A stretch of 64,000 nt of DNA from Kistimonas sp. bin40. GTDB taxonomy: Bacteria; Pseudomonadota; Gammaproteobacteria; Pseudomonadales; Endozoicomonadaceae. The stretch covers positions 1 through 64,000 of the forward strand of contig MPMQ01000008.1 of the NCBI GenBank assembly GCA_002238585.1. The letters run 5' to 3'. Shown in pieces: positions 36,063 to 47,100 of this stretch (positions are counted from its first letter, which is position 1; every line of letters starts with the position of its first letter). Under the pieces are notes generated by a model. That model did not search any database. It was not told the DNA's origin and was given only the letters and a program-made list of their open reading frames with translations. The translations under genes and the position numbers were made by a program.

Positions 36063-39000
36063 ATGGAACGCAGAACTCACAGTGTCACCAGCGGTGCCCG
36101 CCCCCCTCTTGTTCATCAACAAGATCTGGCCCCCCCTGCAAAAAAACTGAAAACACAGCCTCCAGTACCAACGCCAGCGGAGAGTACACCGTCTTCTGCT
36201 ACACAATCACCGCAGCGCACTACGCTCTTTATCGACAATGACAAACAAATTCCCGCCCTGCTGACACGGCTCCAACAGCTTTCCACGACAGTGGCTCTGG
36301 TGATGTCGCCGGACGACATGAATCAGGATGGACTGCGCAAAAACCTGATGGTCAATCATGACGGCTCTACCCGGGAAAGCCCGGGACGCCTGTTCGTCAG
36401 TGAGGGAAATCAGCCACTGACACTGGTGCTGGACTTCCGCCACTTTGAGCCAAGGCAGCTGGGCAGTCTCAACAGCCTGTTTGATGACCCTCCCACACTG
36501 GACGGACAGCTGCTCGGCTCTCACGTGAGCATTATCGCGCTGGTCAATGACCAGCTGTTTCCTGATCATATTTCCCAGACTTACAAACCCGGCAATGACT
36601 TCTCCCGGCGTGTGGCACCAGGCTTCAGGCAAGGTTCCCTGTGGCATGAAACACTCAACGCCCAGTCAGACAAAGGCCATTGTATGACTGATGTTTTGCA
36701 CCAGAAGGTGCCGGATTTCACAACTGCAGCTGAAGGAACCAGTGGCAGGACTGTCCGTACCATTGATCTGGCCGGGAAAAACTGGCGCGAGGTGCTGTTC
36801 GGCCGAGCCTGTATCAATGAAAAGGGGCAACGCTGCTACCTGCCGGGTCAGTTGGCCCGGGCGCTGCCCGGCGAAATGCTGGTCCTCAAGGCCGCCCCCT
36901 GGAAAGACCCGGCTTTTGCGTACGCCTTGTACAAGCTGATACACAGTGGCAGCTATTACGCCAATGGTGAAGACCACCGCTTGCCGGACAACATCAGCTG
37001 GGCGCGGCAGCCACTGACGCCCGAGGACATCTCCTTGCTCAAGCAAGGAGTAAAGTGGGTGTCTGAACCCGGCCCCGGTATGGCGGTCATCAACGGGGAC
37101 ACCCTGGCCCTGGTGACGCGTCAGAGCAAATTTGATCCGCAGGGTTCTTTGACTGGACATGACACCTTTACCCACTGGTTTGCTGGCTGCGAGGGGATTC
37201 GTGTTACCTCGCCCCTCGACACCAACCAATGGTTTGAACTGCTACAGGCGGTACAAAAACTCGGAAAGCCTGCTCCGGTTTCGGTGTATCTGGACACACC
37301 GGCACAACAACCGCTCCCATTCAAGGGGCCAGAACAGACTGATTCTGAAGAGTTCTTTGCCACTGTCGTCAGTCCTCAATCCGGCCCCCTGACGGGCAAC
37401 GGCCATGTCACGCTGACCCGAGGGGATGATGCGTTCCTGCGACAGGGAAACGCAGCCAGGGGCCAGCTCATGGATACAGGTGCTGTGTCTTGTGAACCCC
37501 TCAATATAGTGATCACACCAGAACTGAGGCTGTCCTCACTTGTGGAAGACCTTCGACTGGTGTCACTGAAAAAAGCAGAATTTCAACGTCGGGAGCAACC
37601 CTTTATCCAGGCGCTGCGAGAAGGACGCAAACTGCGCATCCGGGGACTGGAAAACAACACGACACTAGCTCGCCAGCTCGAATCCCTGCTGTTGTCGCCG
37701 CCGTCCCTGATCGTCAATGGAGAACGGGAAACATTTCCCCGGGCGCAGATTGACGTCATATGGCCGGAAGGCGCCAAAACCGATTCTGTACTCTGGCAGC
37801 AAGCCCAGGACCTGGGTGGTTTGTCTTCATCAGGCCAGACGCTCGAAGAGCTCAAAGCCTGGCTGCAGGACGAGTTTGGGCTCAGTGAAAACGACAGTGA
37901 CATTGTTGATACAGTCGCCCGTCTGCAGGACATCACCAGCCGTCTGGCTCCTCCCGCTCAGCAGTTCCAGCTGGGCACCGACCTGCTGACCAAACTGGTG
38001 ATCCAGGCCCGGCTGGAACAGAAGTTGACCTCTGCTGACACCCTTGAGCCCGCGCATTGGAACAAGGCCATAAACTCTGTCCTGCTCAAGACGTACCGCA
38101 GCAATCCGGATCTGTACAACCTTCTGCGCCTGGCAGTCAGAAGCCAGCTGCAAGATCACCGCTGTGACTGGGTTGACCAGCTTGCACTCAAGCGCTGGTT
38201 GCAAGCCCATCCGAATCCTGATGCTGCCTGCATCCAGAAGCATTTCTGGTCATTGACCCGCTATGTCAGCCACACGGCTATCAGTCAACTGCCTGACCAC
38301 ATCCGTGCTTGCGCCTCCCCCAGTCTGGAAGTCGATCCACAGTCCACTGCCTTCAAATTGATGGCAAGTCAGGTTCGGCAGGCGGCAGGGCACAACAACC
38401 AGGACGACACTGTAATTTTTTTACACAGGCACCTGTGTCTCGAAAAGCAGCTGCTGGATATCTGTTATGAACTGGGCCAGCACAAGCGACGCGAAGAAAT
38501 TGAGCAGATGGGACAACTGATCGGCACAGTCATCCAGTCCCGACAGTCGCAAGCGGTGAAGCAAAAAACCATTGAACACTATCTGACACTATTCCAGTTT
38601 GCACCACACAACTGCGCGCTCATCGCCAGGGCCCTGGTAAATCCAGATGACCCTGGCAACTGGAAACACTGGTACAAGCGTCGCGAGACACGCCTGCTGG
38701 AAAAAGTGAAGGAACATCCAGTAACGCTGATCAGCGGTGAACCCGGCGCAGGAAAAAGCTTCATGGCTGCCACAGTAGCCAAAACACTGCAGGGGGGAGG
38801 CCGGGCTCAGACACTCTGCTGCGGTCCCATGACCCGACTCAGTGACCTGATGGTCAAGGAAAGCCTGGTGACTGATCCCCTGACCGGCGATGCCGGGGTA
38901 AAACGGGAAGACGGTCCACTGCTGCAATGGGCCAAAAGAAACGCCACAGCGCAGCATCCAGCCGTTCTGGTGATTGATGAGGCCAACCTGGTCGATCCGG

Positions 39001-42000
39001 CCCTCTGGAACTGCCTGAAAGGCCTGTATGAAACCCCCGCCTCGATCAGTGACCAGCAGGGTCACCCCTGGCCCGTTTCAGAACACCACCGCATCATAAT
39101 GACCGGCAACCCCACGTCCATGACCGGACGTCACCTGAATGCTTTTCTCAAGGACCGGGCGCCGGAGCTGTATTACCGTCCTTTCAATGACAATTTCATG
39201 GCCAGCCAGATAGTTGACCCGGTTCTTCAGACGGTGGTTGAACAAGTCGCACACCAGTGTCCAGGTGTTTCAAAGCCAGGTGTTTCAAAGCCAGGTGTTT
39301 CAAAGACAGAACAGCTCCAGCTGACCAACCGGCTCAGTCTGGCCACGATCAGTCTTTTCAATCAATACCGCCACCTGATTCTGGAGCATGAGTTCAGCCC
39401 CCGGGATCTGACCGACTTCTGCGAGCGGCTGCTGCGCTACCTCGACAGTGCCCGTCAAAAAGGACTGGCCACCTGCCTGCAACAGCACAGACCACCAGAG
39501 CAAGAGAAGGCTCTGACCGGCCTGATCTGGCAGGCGATGGTCGATACGCTGGGCGGCCTGGTCCCCACCAGCCATCGCTGGCAGCTGGACAGTCTCCAGA
39601 CCTGGTACCAGGTGACCTATGGTGCTGATACTGCCCTCGTAGAGCCCCACCAGGTGCGGTTTGACTATTTCTTTGATCGCTGGCAAGCGCGATCTGGCAT
39701 CGGACCTGACGCCTTCAACCTGGACAACGCCTCGGTGAAAGCACTGTCGCGCCAGGTCTGGCTGGAGCTGGACCGGCTGCAAGCCAGACGACACAACCCG
39801 CAGGATCAGAGCAAGGGCCGTTGCGCCACCGTGATAGAAGGGCCTGCCGGACGCGGTAAGGACGACCTGTTGAAACGTTTGATCCAGGAGTGGAATCGTC
39901 AGCAACGCGAGGATGGCCAGGCACCCGTGCGCTGCCACGCCATCAGCCTCAATCCCAACCATCCCGATGCCTTTTACAAGACCCTGCAACAAGCCAGCCA
40001 GGCCGGGGAAATTATGCTGGGCTCGGAAATGAACCTGCTCAAGTCCCAGTATCATGAAGGCCAGATGAACGATCTGCTGACCGGTGCCAGCACACCAGGT
40101 TTTCACCTGTTTGCTACGGTAAACCCGGCGACTTTTGCCGGACGGCACCCGCTGTCGAGTGCATTGCAGAGCCGTTGCAGTCTTGTCACTCTCGGCGACT
40201 ACAGCCATGAGGATCTGGACAAAATTGCCGCCACCTTGTTCCCCGATCCCGCACTGGCTGACAAGGTAGCCCAGTGGCATTGGCAGCTGCTGGAGCAACT
40301 CAGGGCCAACGAGATTCCCCAGCATCCCTCTGTGGCCGATATGAAAAAGCTGGCCGCCTGCTGCGGGTTCCCGTTGATTCTCGACCGCATGAACCAGATG
40401 AGCATTACGCCAGAAAGTCAGGCCCCGTCCACTGTCTCTGCGTCCACTGTCTCTGCGTCCACTGTCTCTGCGTCCACTATGAAGATGGAGCTGGAAACCC
40501 GGGGGGAACAGCAGACCCGCGCCAGGCAGGAAACTGAGCTGAAAAAACAGTTCGAGCAGCAATACGGGTTTTACCTCCACTTCCTGGCTCGCAAGGCGGG
40601 GACCGAGTCCCTGTCGCTGGATGAGGTACTGGCCGCTCCTGTCAGCCAGACGTCCGATCGCCAGACCCCGATGCGAAACTACTCTGTCTGGACCGACTGG
40701 ATCCACACCCGGCTTCCCGGGCTCCTGACCAGGCCCATCAGTGTGGTGGCGGGCATTGAGAACAGTTACGACGCCACCGGAGGCATTGTGACTTTGAAAA
40801 AGGAATGCCTGGCCGCAGATCCGGTTCAGGATGCCAGCATCAAGCATGAAATTGTCCGGCTGCTTGCCCATGACCAATGGCAGCGCCATTTACCGCTGGT
40901 ATCTCCCTATCCGGATGACATCCTGTTTTCCGCCGCTTACCACTTCTGGCAGCAGAAGTCCTTCGAGCGTCACTATGCTGACTATCCGGAGTGGAGCCAA
41001 TATGCAAAACAGATTTTCCCGCTGTCAGAGGAAGAGCAAGCCTCTTTGAAGTTGTCCAGCAATGCAGACTACCTGGAGGCTTTGGCAAGCCTGGCAGCAC
41101 AACAGCCATCGGCCGAGGGTCTGGCCCAGTTCGAAAAAGCATTACTGGGCTCCAGGCAGGACGCTGTCAGACATGACAAGCCAACACGGAGCCTCAACCC
41201 GGCCCGCAGCTCCCAGCCTTGCGAGCCGGCGGTGGTCGATGCGCACACAACCATACAAAGAGAGCTGGAAGATATAGCTCAGGCTACGGTCTATATCGAT
41301 GGCAGCCAGCTACCAGCCCGCGCGAAGCAAGCCGTTTTCCCCTGGAAGAAGCTCAAGCCGGATGTTATCAATGTGACCCGCTACTTTGATAAAACCAACC
41401 TGCACAAAACACGCATGAGCGTCTCGCAGGCGGTGCTGGAAGGGGAACACATCTACACGAAAAATGTTGCCCTCGGCTCTATGGGCTATGAAGTCATCAA
41501 GCCGACAGCGGGGATTTCGTCCACCATGACCCTGGAAGACGACTCCGGTGCTTTCACTGTGACAATAGGGCCAGAGGAGGCCGTAAACTGGAACCCGGTG
41601 CCCGGCCTGGCTCCCCACCAGAAGATACTGGCCTTGACTGCCTGCCCGCCCGTAGCGCTGGAAGTGCTCAGGGACCGGGCCACTCACCAGCATTTTATAC
41701 GTCCGGTGAATCCTGAGTTTCAGGGCACGCTTGACATCCAGATCGCTATCCGCAAGCTGGCGCCAAAAAATCGCGGTTCATCCCGACACGCCCGGCAGGC
41801 CCTGGCTCCCGCCGCTGACAGTGCTCTGTGTGAAGCACTGCGCCCCCTGTTTGAGCAGGATGGCGGACCGCTGTTCCAGGCGTTCCAGAAAACAAGCAAG
41901 CTGTCCACTGCACAGCAACAGTGTGAGCAGCTGCAAGAACTGTGTCGTAGATTCACGGCTGTCCCCGATCAGCTGACACCGCCCGGGGGCCAGTTCGGTG

Positions 42001-43931
42001 TAGCCCACTTGCAACACCTGTTTCGGCACAAGTATGGGCAGTGCGATCATCGTGCTCTGTGTTTTCACGTCATGGCGACCTGGTTGGCAATACCCTCACG
42101 AATTGTGAAAGGGGAAGCCTACACCCAGGTGGAAGCTTCGTGGGATGGAGGCTACTCCTGGCATGTTTATGACCTGGGCAGCGCGGTCCACCCCGACCAG
42201 ATTTCTCTGGAACAGCCAACACCTTACGTCAAAATAGCGCGCGGACTGGTGATCAGTGAGCCATGCAGGCTGCAGATGCTGAAGGTCGCCAGAAAAAATC
42301 GCGCGCTGCTGGAACAAGCGCTGCAAGTGTCCCCTGGTAAACTGGACGCATGGGTGCGGGCCGGGGGGAATCGCCCGGTCCCTTGCGGCACAATGCCCGA
42401 CCAATTTGACAGGGAGCACTGTCCTGAGGCGCAGTGTGCTGTCAAGGCAAAAGCGAAGGTCTGTGAGGGGCTGTTGCGCCTCCTCTTCCCCCTTGAGGGC
42501 ACGAATACACCTGACGCGGACATTATCGACCTGTTGCTGCTCCTGATCCCTGCAGATAACGAAGAATGTCTTCAGGGGCACACAGCCCGTTTTTTCTCCA
42601 GGTTGATGCTGAAATTCAAATCCCTGGCGAACAGGGGAGGGCGGTACCCCACACAAGCACTCTGTCAAATGCTGACCACCATGGTAGCCACTGCTGCAGG
42701 AGGACCATCCTGGCAAGCCTGTCAGGACACCCTCTATGACGATGTTCTCTGTAATCTGGGGTGGGACAGCAAGCATTGCTGGAGGGAAGCGGACCGCGAC
42801 CTGGCGGCCTTTCTCCTGCTGGATAATGACTGGATTCCCACCAGCAAACCCTGTGCTCTTGCCAGCCTTCACAAATTGGCACAATCAGAAGTCTATGGCG
42901 AGCGAGCCAGGCGCAAGCTGGATGCCTGGTATGAAGGTCTGAACCAGAAGATTGCCCCTTCTCTGCTCCCGTCTGTCACGCCGAAGGGCATAGCAGCACA
43001 GCTCCCCGCAGCGCTGGCGCGCGCAGGGCGCTCACGCGCACTGGAATCCAGGCTCAGAGCCGGCGGCGGCGTTCAGGATGCCTATAGCTGGGCCGCATCA
43101 GATCATCTCGACGCTGATCGTCTGATAAGGCAGCAGGCGTTTTTCAGGGAGAGAACAGAATCCGTCAGTCTACCCCCCATTGTCATGGTGGGCCTACTGC
43201 AACAAGACGCACCCGAGTACGAAGCGCTACTGCATAAATTCAATGTTCCCCTGACAGAAACGGGCGTTGTAGACACCGCAAGACAAGGCCAGACAGACAG
43301 TGTTCCGTCACCCAGGCAGCAGCGCCGCGCGCTTGTAACGCTGATGAGGCGATGGACATCAGATCCGGTTGACATAGATGAAATGGTGAACACCCCTGAT
43401 TTCGACCGCCAAAGGATCATGAAAAAGCTGAACTACTTGTATGACATCCCGCCGGACCAGGAGGAGGCGTTTGCACAGGCTATTGAGGCTTATCGTGAAG
43501 AATTTGTGCTTCCCCAGGTGCGGTTGTCTGCCAGGAGTGCGCCCTTGATGGATGTCATTCGAGAGCAGTTTTTCGAGTACCTGTATAGCGTCACAGGTGC
43601 CGGACGAGGCAAGGTTCAGGTGCTGTACTCACAATCAGGTCCGCAGATCCCGGGCAAGGGCAGCCGCGACCCGGAAGGTTTCTTTCAGCCCAATACACCT
43701 TCACAGTGGCACGCGCTGCACCAACGGCTGTGCAATGACAAGAAGTCAGGTGACCAGGAGCCCGGCAACACCCTTCATATCAGTCCGCAATTGCTGCAAC
43801 GCAACGGGCGCTTTGACCAGGCCGTTGTGATTGGTGCCGAAGAAATGCATGGGTACTGGAAGGAGTTTTTGGCCAGCCTTGATCTGACGGATGCGGCAAA
43901 GTATTGCCTCACTGTTGGGAAAAGATCTTGA
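36063..43931 (+). CDS. Giant protein B: dual AAA+ with transglutaminase-like domain
   Basis: 2622 residues. The N-terminus is almost identical to A, including KKLK (27-30). AAA+ module 1: GEPGAGKS (892-899), Walker B Asp972. Module 2: GPAGRGKD (1260-1267) with Asp where Ser/Thr is usual. The transglutaminase-like Cys is 1994 in GQCDHRALCFHV. It differs from A around residues 780-880, where it matches D (AAGHNNQDDTV, YELGQHKR, YKRRETRLLEKVK). Two short in-frame expansions are unique to B: PGVSK x3 after the first module and STVSA x3 after the second. No secretion signal or membrane segment is visible. It begins 704 bases after A ends, with its own leader. Confidence 0.85.
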   Translation: MERRTHSVTSGARPPLVHQQDLAPPAKKLKTQPPVPTPAESTPSSATQSPQRTTLFIDNDKQIPALLTRLQQLSTTVALVMSPDDMNQDGLRKNLMVNHDGSTRESPGRLFVSEGNQPLTLVLDFRHFEPRQLGSLNSLFDDPPTLDGQLLGSHVSIIALVNDQLFPDHISQTYKPGNDFSRRVAPGFRQGSLWHETLNAQSDKGHCMTDVLHQKVPDFTTAAEGTSGRTVRTIDLAGKNWREVLFGRACINEKGQRCYLPGQLARALPGEMLVLKAAPWKDPAFAYALYKLIHSGSYYANGEDHRLPDNISWARQPLTPEDISLLKQGVKWVSEPGPGMAVINGDTLALVTRQSKFDPQGSLTGHDTFTHWFAGCEGIRVTSPLDTNQWFELLQAVQKLGKPAPVSVYLDTPAQQPLPFKGPEQTDSEEFFATVVSPQSGPLTGNGHVTLTRGDDAFLRQGNAARGQLMDTGAVSCEPLNIVITPELRLSSLVEDLRLVSLKKAEFQRREQPFIQALREGRKLRIRGLENNTTLARQLESLLLSPPSLIVNGERETFPRAQIDVIWPEGAKTDSVLWQQAQDLGGLSSSGQTLEELKAWLQDEFGLSENDSDIVDTVARLQDITSRLAPPAQQFQLGTDLLTKLVIQARLEQKLTSADTLEPAHWNKAINSVLLKTYRSNPDLYNLLRLAVRSQLQDHRCDWVDQLALKRWLQAHPNPDAACIQKHFWSLTRYVSHTAISQLPDHIRACASPSLEVDPQSTAFKLMASQVRQAAGHNNQDDTVIFLHRHLCLEKQLLDICYELGQHKRREEIEQMGQLIGTVIQSRQSQAVKQKTIEHYLTLFQFAPHNCALIARALVNPDDPGNWKHWYKRRETRLLEKVKEHPVTLISGEPGAGKSFMAATVAKTLQGGGRAQTLCCGPMTRLSDLMVKESLVTDPLTGDAGVKREDGPLLQWAKRNATAQHPAVLVIDEANLVDPALWNCLKGLYETPASISDQQGHPWPVSEHHRIIMTGNPTSMTGRHLNAFLKDRAPELYYRPFNDNFMASQIVDPVLQTVVEQVAHQCPGVSKPGVSKPGVSKTEQLQLTNRLSLATISLFNQYRHLILEHEFSPRDLTDFCERLLRYLDSARQKGLATCLQQHRPPEQEKALTGLIWQAMVDTLGGLVPTSHRWQLDSLQTWYQVTYGADTALVEPHQVRFDYFFDRWQARSGIGPDAFNLDNASVKALSRQVWLELDRLQARRHNPQDQSKGRCATVIEGPAGRGKDDLLKRLIQEWNRQQREDGQAPVRCHAISLNPNHPDAFYKTLQQASQAGEIMLGSEMNLLKSQYHEGQMNDLLTGASTPGFHLFATVNPATFAGRHPLSSALQSRCSLVTLGDYSHEDLDKIAATLFPDPALADKVAQWHWQLLEQLRANEIPQHPSVADMKKLAACCGFPLILDRMNQMSITPESQAPSTVSASTVSASTVSASTMKMELETRGEQQTRARQETELKKQFEQQYGFYLHFLARKAGTESLSLDEVLAAPVSQTSDRQTPMRNYSVWTDWIHTRLPGLLTRPISVVAGIENSYDATGGIVTLKKECLAADPVQDASIKHEIVRLLAHDQWQRHLPLVSPYPDDILFSAAYHFWQQKSFERHYADYPEWSQYAKQIFPLSEEEQASLKLSSNADYLEALASLAAQQPSAEGLAQFEKALLGSRQDAVRHDKPTRSLNPARSSQPCEPAVVDAHTTIQRELEDIAQATVYIDGSQLPARAKQAVFPWKKLKPDVINVTRYFDKTNLHKTRMSVSQAVLEGEHIYTKNVALGSMGYEVIKPTAGISSTMTLEDDSGAFTVTIGPEEAVNWNPVPGLAPHQKILALTACPPVALEVLRDRATHQHFIRPVNPEFQGTLDIQIAIRKLAPKNRGSSRHARQALAPAADSALCEALRPLFEQDGGPLFQAFQKTSKLSTAQQQCEQLQELCRRFTAVPDQLTPPGGQFGVAHLQHLFRHKYGQCDHRALCFHVMATWLAIPSRIVKGEAYTQVEASWDGGYSWHVYDLGSAVHPDQISLEQPTPYVKIARGLVISEPCRLQMLKVARKNRALLEQALQVSPGKLDAWVRAGGNRPVPCGTMPDQFDREHCPEAQCAVKAKAKVCEGLLRLLFPLEGTNTPDADIIDLLLLLIPADNEECLQGHTARFFSRLMLKFKSLANRGGRYPTQALCQMLTTMVATAAGGPSWQACQDTLYDDVLCNLGWDSKHCWREADRDLAAFLLLDNDWIPTSKPCALASLHKLAQSEVYGERARRKLDAWYEGLNQKIAPSLLPSVTPKGIAAQLPAALARAGRSRALESRLRAGGGVQDAYSWAASDHLDADRLIRQQAFFRERTESVSLPPIVMVGLLQQDAPEYEALLHKFNVPLTETGVVDTARQGQTDSVPSPRQQRRALVTLMRRWTSDPVDIDEMVNTPDFDRQRIMKKLNYLYDIPPDQEEAFAQAIEAYREEFVLPQVRLSARSAPLMDVIREQFFEYLYSVTGAGRGKVQVLYSQSGPQIPGKGSRDPEGFFQPNTPSQWHALHQRLCNDKKSGDQEPGNTLHISPQLLQRNGRFDQAVVIGAEEMHGYWKEFLASLDLTDAAKYCLTVGKRS
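39261..39305. repeat. 15-bp in-frame repeat in gene B (PGVSK)
   Basis: Three copies of ccaggtgtttcaaag, encoding PGVSK each. Gene A has a single copy of this sequence at the matching place, so the expansion arose within B. Confidence 0.95.
40426..40470. repeat. 15-bp in-frame repeat in gene B (STVSA)
   Basis: Three copies of cgtccactgtctctg followed by a partial fourth. It lies in the variable linker between AAA+ module 2 and the next conserved block, where A, C and D have short different sequences. Confidence 0.95.
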
Positions 43932-44153
43932 CACAGTGCGCGGCGATGCCTGGTTACAAACAACAAAGGCCAAGCCGCCAACCATTCACGGAAACTTATA
44001 AAACCTCTTGTGGTCAAAACATGCGGAAACCGCCTTTTCTGTTCGGAGACACATCGCAACACAAAAGTCAGGTCCGCTATACGACCTGCTTTAACAAAAG
44101 CCTGGTCAGCTAACCGCATCCGAAAAGAGACCACCAACAAAGAGGAATCAGGC
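43932..44153 (+). promoter_or_regulatory. Leader of giant gene C, related to the leader of D
   Basis: From about 43955 the sequence aligns with the 200 bases before gene D (about 52375-52582), for example acaacaaaggccaagccgcc against acaacaaacgccagcggctg. It does not resemble the A/B leader. The frame of gene C remains open upstream to 44010, but the shared MNIGSH start and the agagga before ATG 44154 support the downstream start. Confidence 0.45.
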
Positions 44154-47100
44154 ATGAATATAGGAAGCCACCTCATCGCCAGCAAATTCTCGCAATCACC
44201 AATTCCTGCAGACAGCCCCCCGGAAAAAATTCGCAGACTGGAGTCCGAAACGCCAGTAGAGACATCACCTTCTACCACTACGGAAGCAGCAAGAAGGGTC
44301 AGTCTGTTTGTCTACAGTGACACACAGGTTCACGCCCTGCTGACCAGGCTCCAACAAATTGCTCCGACAGTGGCACTGGTGATGTCGCCAGACGACCTGG
44401 ATCAGGATGGTCTGCGCAACAACCTGATGATCAATGATGACGGCTCTGTCGAGGAACGCCCCGGATGCTTGTTTGCCAGTGCGGGCAGTCAGCCGGTGAT
44501 CCTGGTGCTCGATTTTCGCCATTTTGAACCCAGGCAGCTTGCCAGTCTCAACAGCCTGTTTGATGATCGACCCACACTGAATGGACAGCCGCTGGGCTCC
44601 CACGTGAGCATTATCTCGTTGGTCGATGATGAGCTGTTTCCTGACCATATCTCCCAAACCCACAAACCCGGTAATGATTTCTCCCGACGTATAGCGCCAG
44701 GTTTCAGGCAAGGATCCCTGTGGAATGAAACACTCCAGTCCCTGCCAGAAAAAAGCAGCTCGGTGGCCGATGTTCTGAACCAGAAGGTGCCGGACAGCAC
44801 ATATGCCGCCACAGAAAACCCTGGCAAGGCGATCCGTACCATTGACCTGTCCGCACGAGACTGGCGTGAAGTGCTGTTCGGCCAGGCTTGTGTCGATACA
44901 AAGGGACGACGCTGCTACCTGCCCGGTCAGCTGGCTCTGGCACAGCCGGGAGAAACACTGGTCCTCAAGGGCGCGCCCTGGAAAGACCGGGGTTTCCAAT
45001 ACGCCTTGTACAAAATGATTCACAGCGGCAGCTACTACGCCAATGGTCGCGACCACCAGCTGCCGGACAACATCAGCTGGGCCAGGCAACCATTAACGGA
45101 GGGGGACATCGCCCGGCTGAAGCAAGGAATTGACTGGGTGTCTGCGCCCGGTTCTCACATGGCTGTCATCAACAAGGATACTCTTGCGCTTGTCACCCGC
45201 CAGAGCCGGTTTGACCAGCACGGCTCTTTGACAGGGCATGACGCCTTTGCCCAGTACCTTGCCGGCTGCCAGGGGATTCGTGTTACCTCTCCTCTTGCCA
45301 CCAGCCAGTGGTTTGAACTGCTCAACGCCATACAAAAAATCGGAAACCCTGCTCCGCTTGCTGTGTATCTGGACACGCCTGCACAACAGCCCCTCCCGTT
45401 CAGGGGGCCAGAGCAGGCTGATCCTGAAAAGTTTTTTTCTTCTGCCGTCAGCCCTCAAGCCAGAACGCTGACGGGCAACAGCAACGTCACTCTGATCAGA
45501 GGCGATGATGCACTCCTGCGTCAGGATAACGCCGCCAGGGGCGAGCTTATGGATACAGACACTGTACTCTCTGAGCCCCTCAACATAGTCATCACACCAG
45601 AACTGAAGCTGTCCGCATTGCTGGAAGACCTGCGACTGACATCTCTGAAAAAAGGCGAATTTCAACGTCAGGAGCAACCCTTTGTCCAGGCGTTGAGAAC
45701 AGGGCGAAAACTGCGTGTCCGGGGACTGGAAGACAACCCGACGCTGGCACGACAGCTCGAATCCTTGCTGCTGTCGCCCCCCAGCCTGATCGTCAATGGT
45801 GAACGGGAAACCTTTCCCCAGGCTCAGATTGAGATCATATGGCCGGAGGGCGCCAAAACCGATTCTGTACTCTGGAAACAAGCTCTGGACCTGGGTGGTT
45901 TGCCTGCATCACAGCAGACACCCGAAGAGCTGAAAGCCTGGCTCCAGCAAGCGTTTCACCTCAGTCAAAAAGACAGTGGCATTGTTGACCGAGTCGCCTG
46001 GCTGCAAGACATCACCAGCCGTATGGCTCCTCCCGGGCAGCAATTATCGCTTGGCACAGACCTGCTGACGAAGCTGGTGATCCAGGCCCGTCAGGAGCAA
46101 AAACGCGCCCTGGAGGACGCCCTTGAGCCCGCACACTGGAGCAAGGCCCTCAATTCTGTCCTGCTCAAGAAGTACCGCAGCCATCCGGATCTGTACAATT
46201 TCCTTCGCCTGACAGTCAGAAACCAGGAGCAAAGTCACGGCTATGACTGGATTGACCAGATCGCGCTGCAACGCTGGTTGAAAACCCACCCGAATCCTGA
46301 TGCTGCCTGCATCCAGCAACATTTCTGGTCATTGACCCGCCATGTCAACCACACGCAAATCAATCAGCTGGCTGCGCACATCGCCTCCTGGGCCTCGCCC
46401 AACCTGAAAGTCGACCCTGCATCCCCGGCTTTCCAGTTCATGTTGAGTCAGGTCAGGCAAGCCGCCGGATGGCCCTCCAGCAGCCAGCAACACGCCGCCA
46501 TTTTTATCCCAAGGCACCTCTGTTTTGAAAAACAGCTGCAGGATATTTGTTATGAATCTGACCTGAAACTGTCACGCAAGGATATTGCAAACCTGGGACA
46601 ACTGGTCGGTATAGTCGTCGCCAGCTCACAAACGACAGAGGAAAAACAACAGAGGATTGCAACCTGTCTGGCAGCCTACCCATTTCCGCCACAGGACTGC
46701 GCGCCCATCGCCCACACCCTTTTGAATCCGGACGACCCCAGCAACCACAAGTACTGGTATGGGCGTCGCAAACAACGTCTGATGGACAAAGTGAGACTGC
46801 ATCCTGTCACGCTGATCAGCGGTGAACCTGGTGCCGGAAAAAGCTTTATTGCTGCCGAAGTTGCCAAGGCTCTGCAGGGGGGAAGCAAGGCACAGACAAT
46901 ATGCTGTGGTCCCATGACCCGACTCAGTGATCTGATGGTCAAGGAAAGTCTGGTGCTTGACCCACTGACGGGCGACTCGCAAGTCAAACGGGAAGAGGGC
47001 CCACTGCTGCAATGGGCCAAAAGAACCGCCACTGCGGAACATCCGGCCGTGCTGGTCATTGATGAGGCCAACCTGGTCGACCCGGCTCTATGGAACTGCC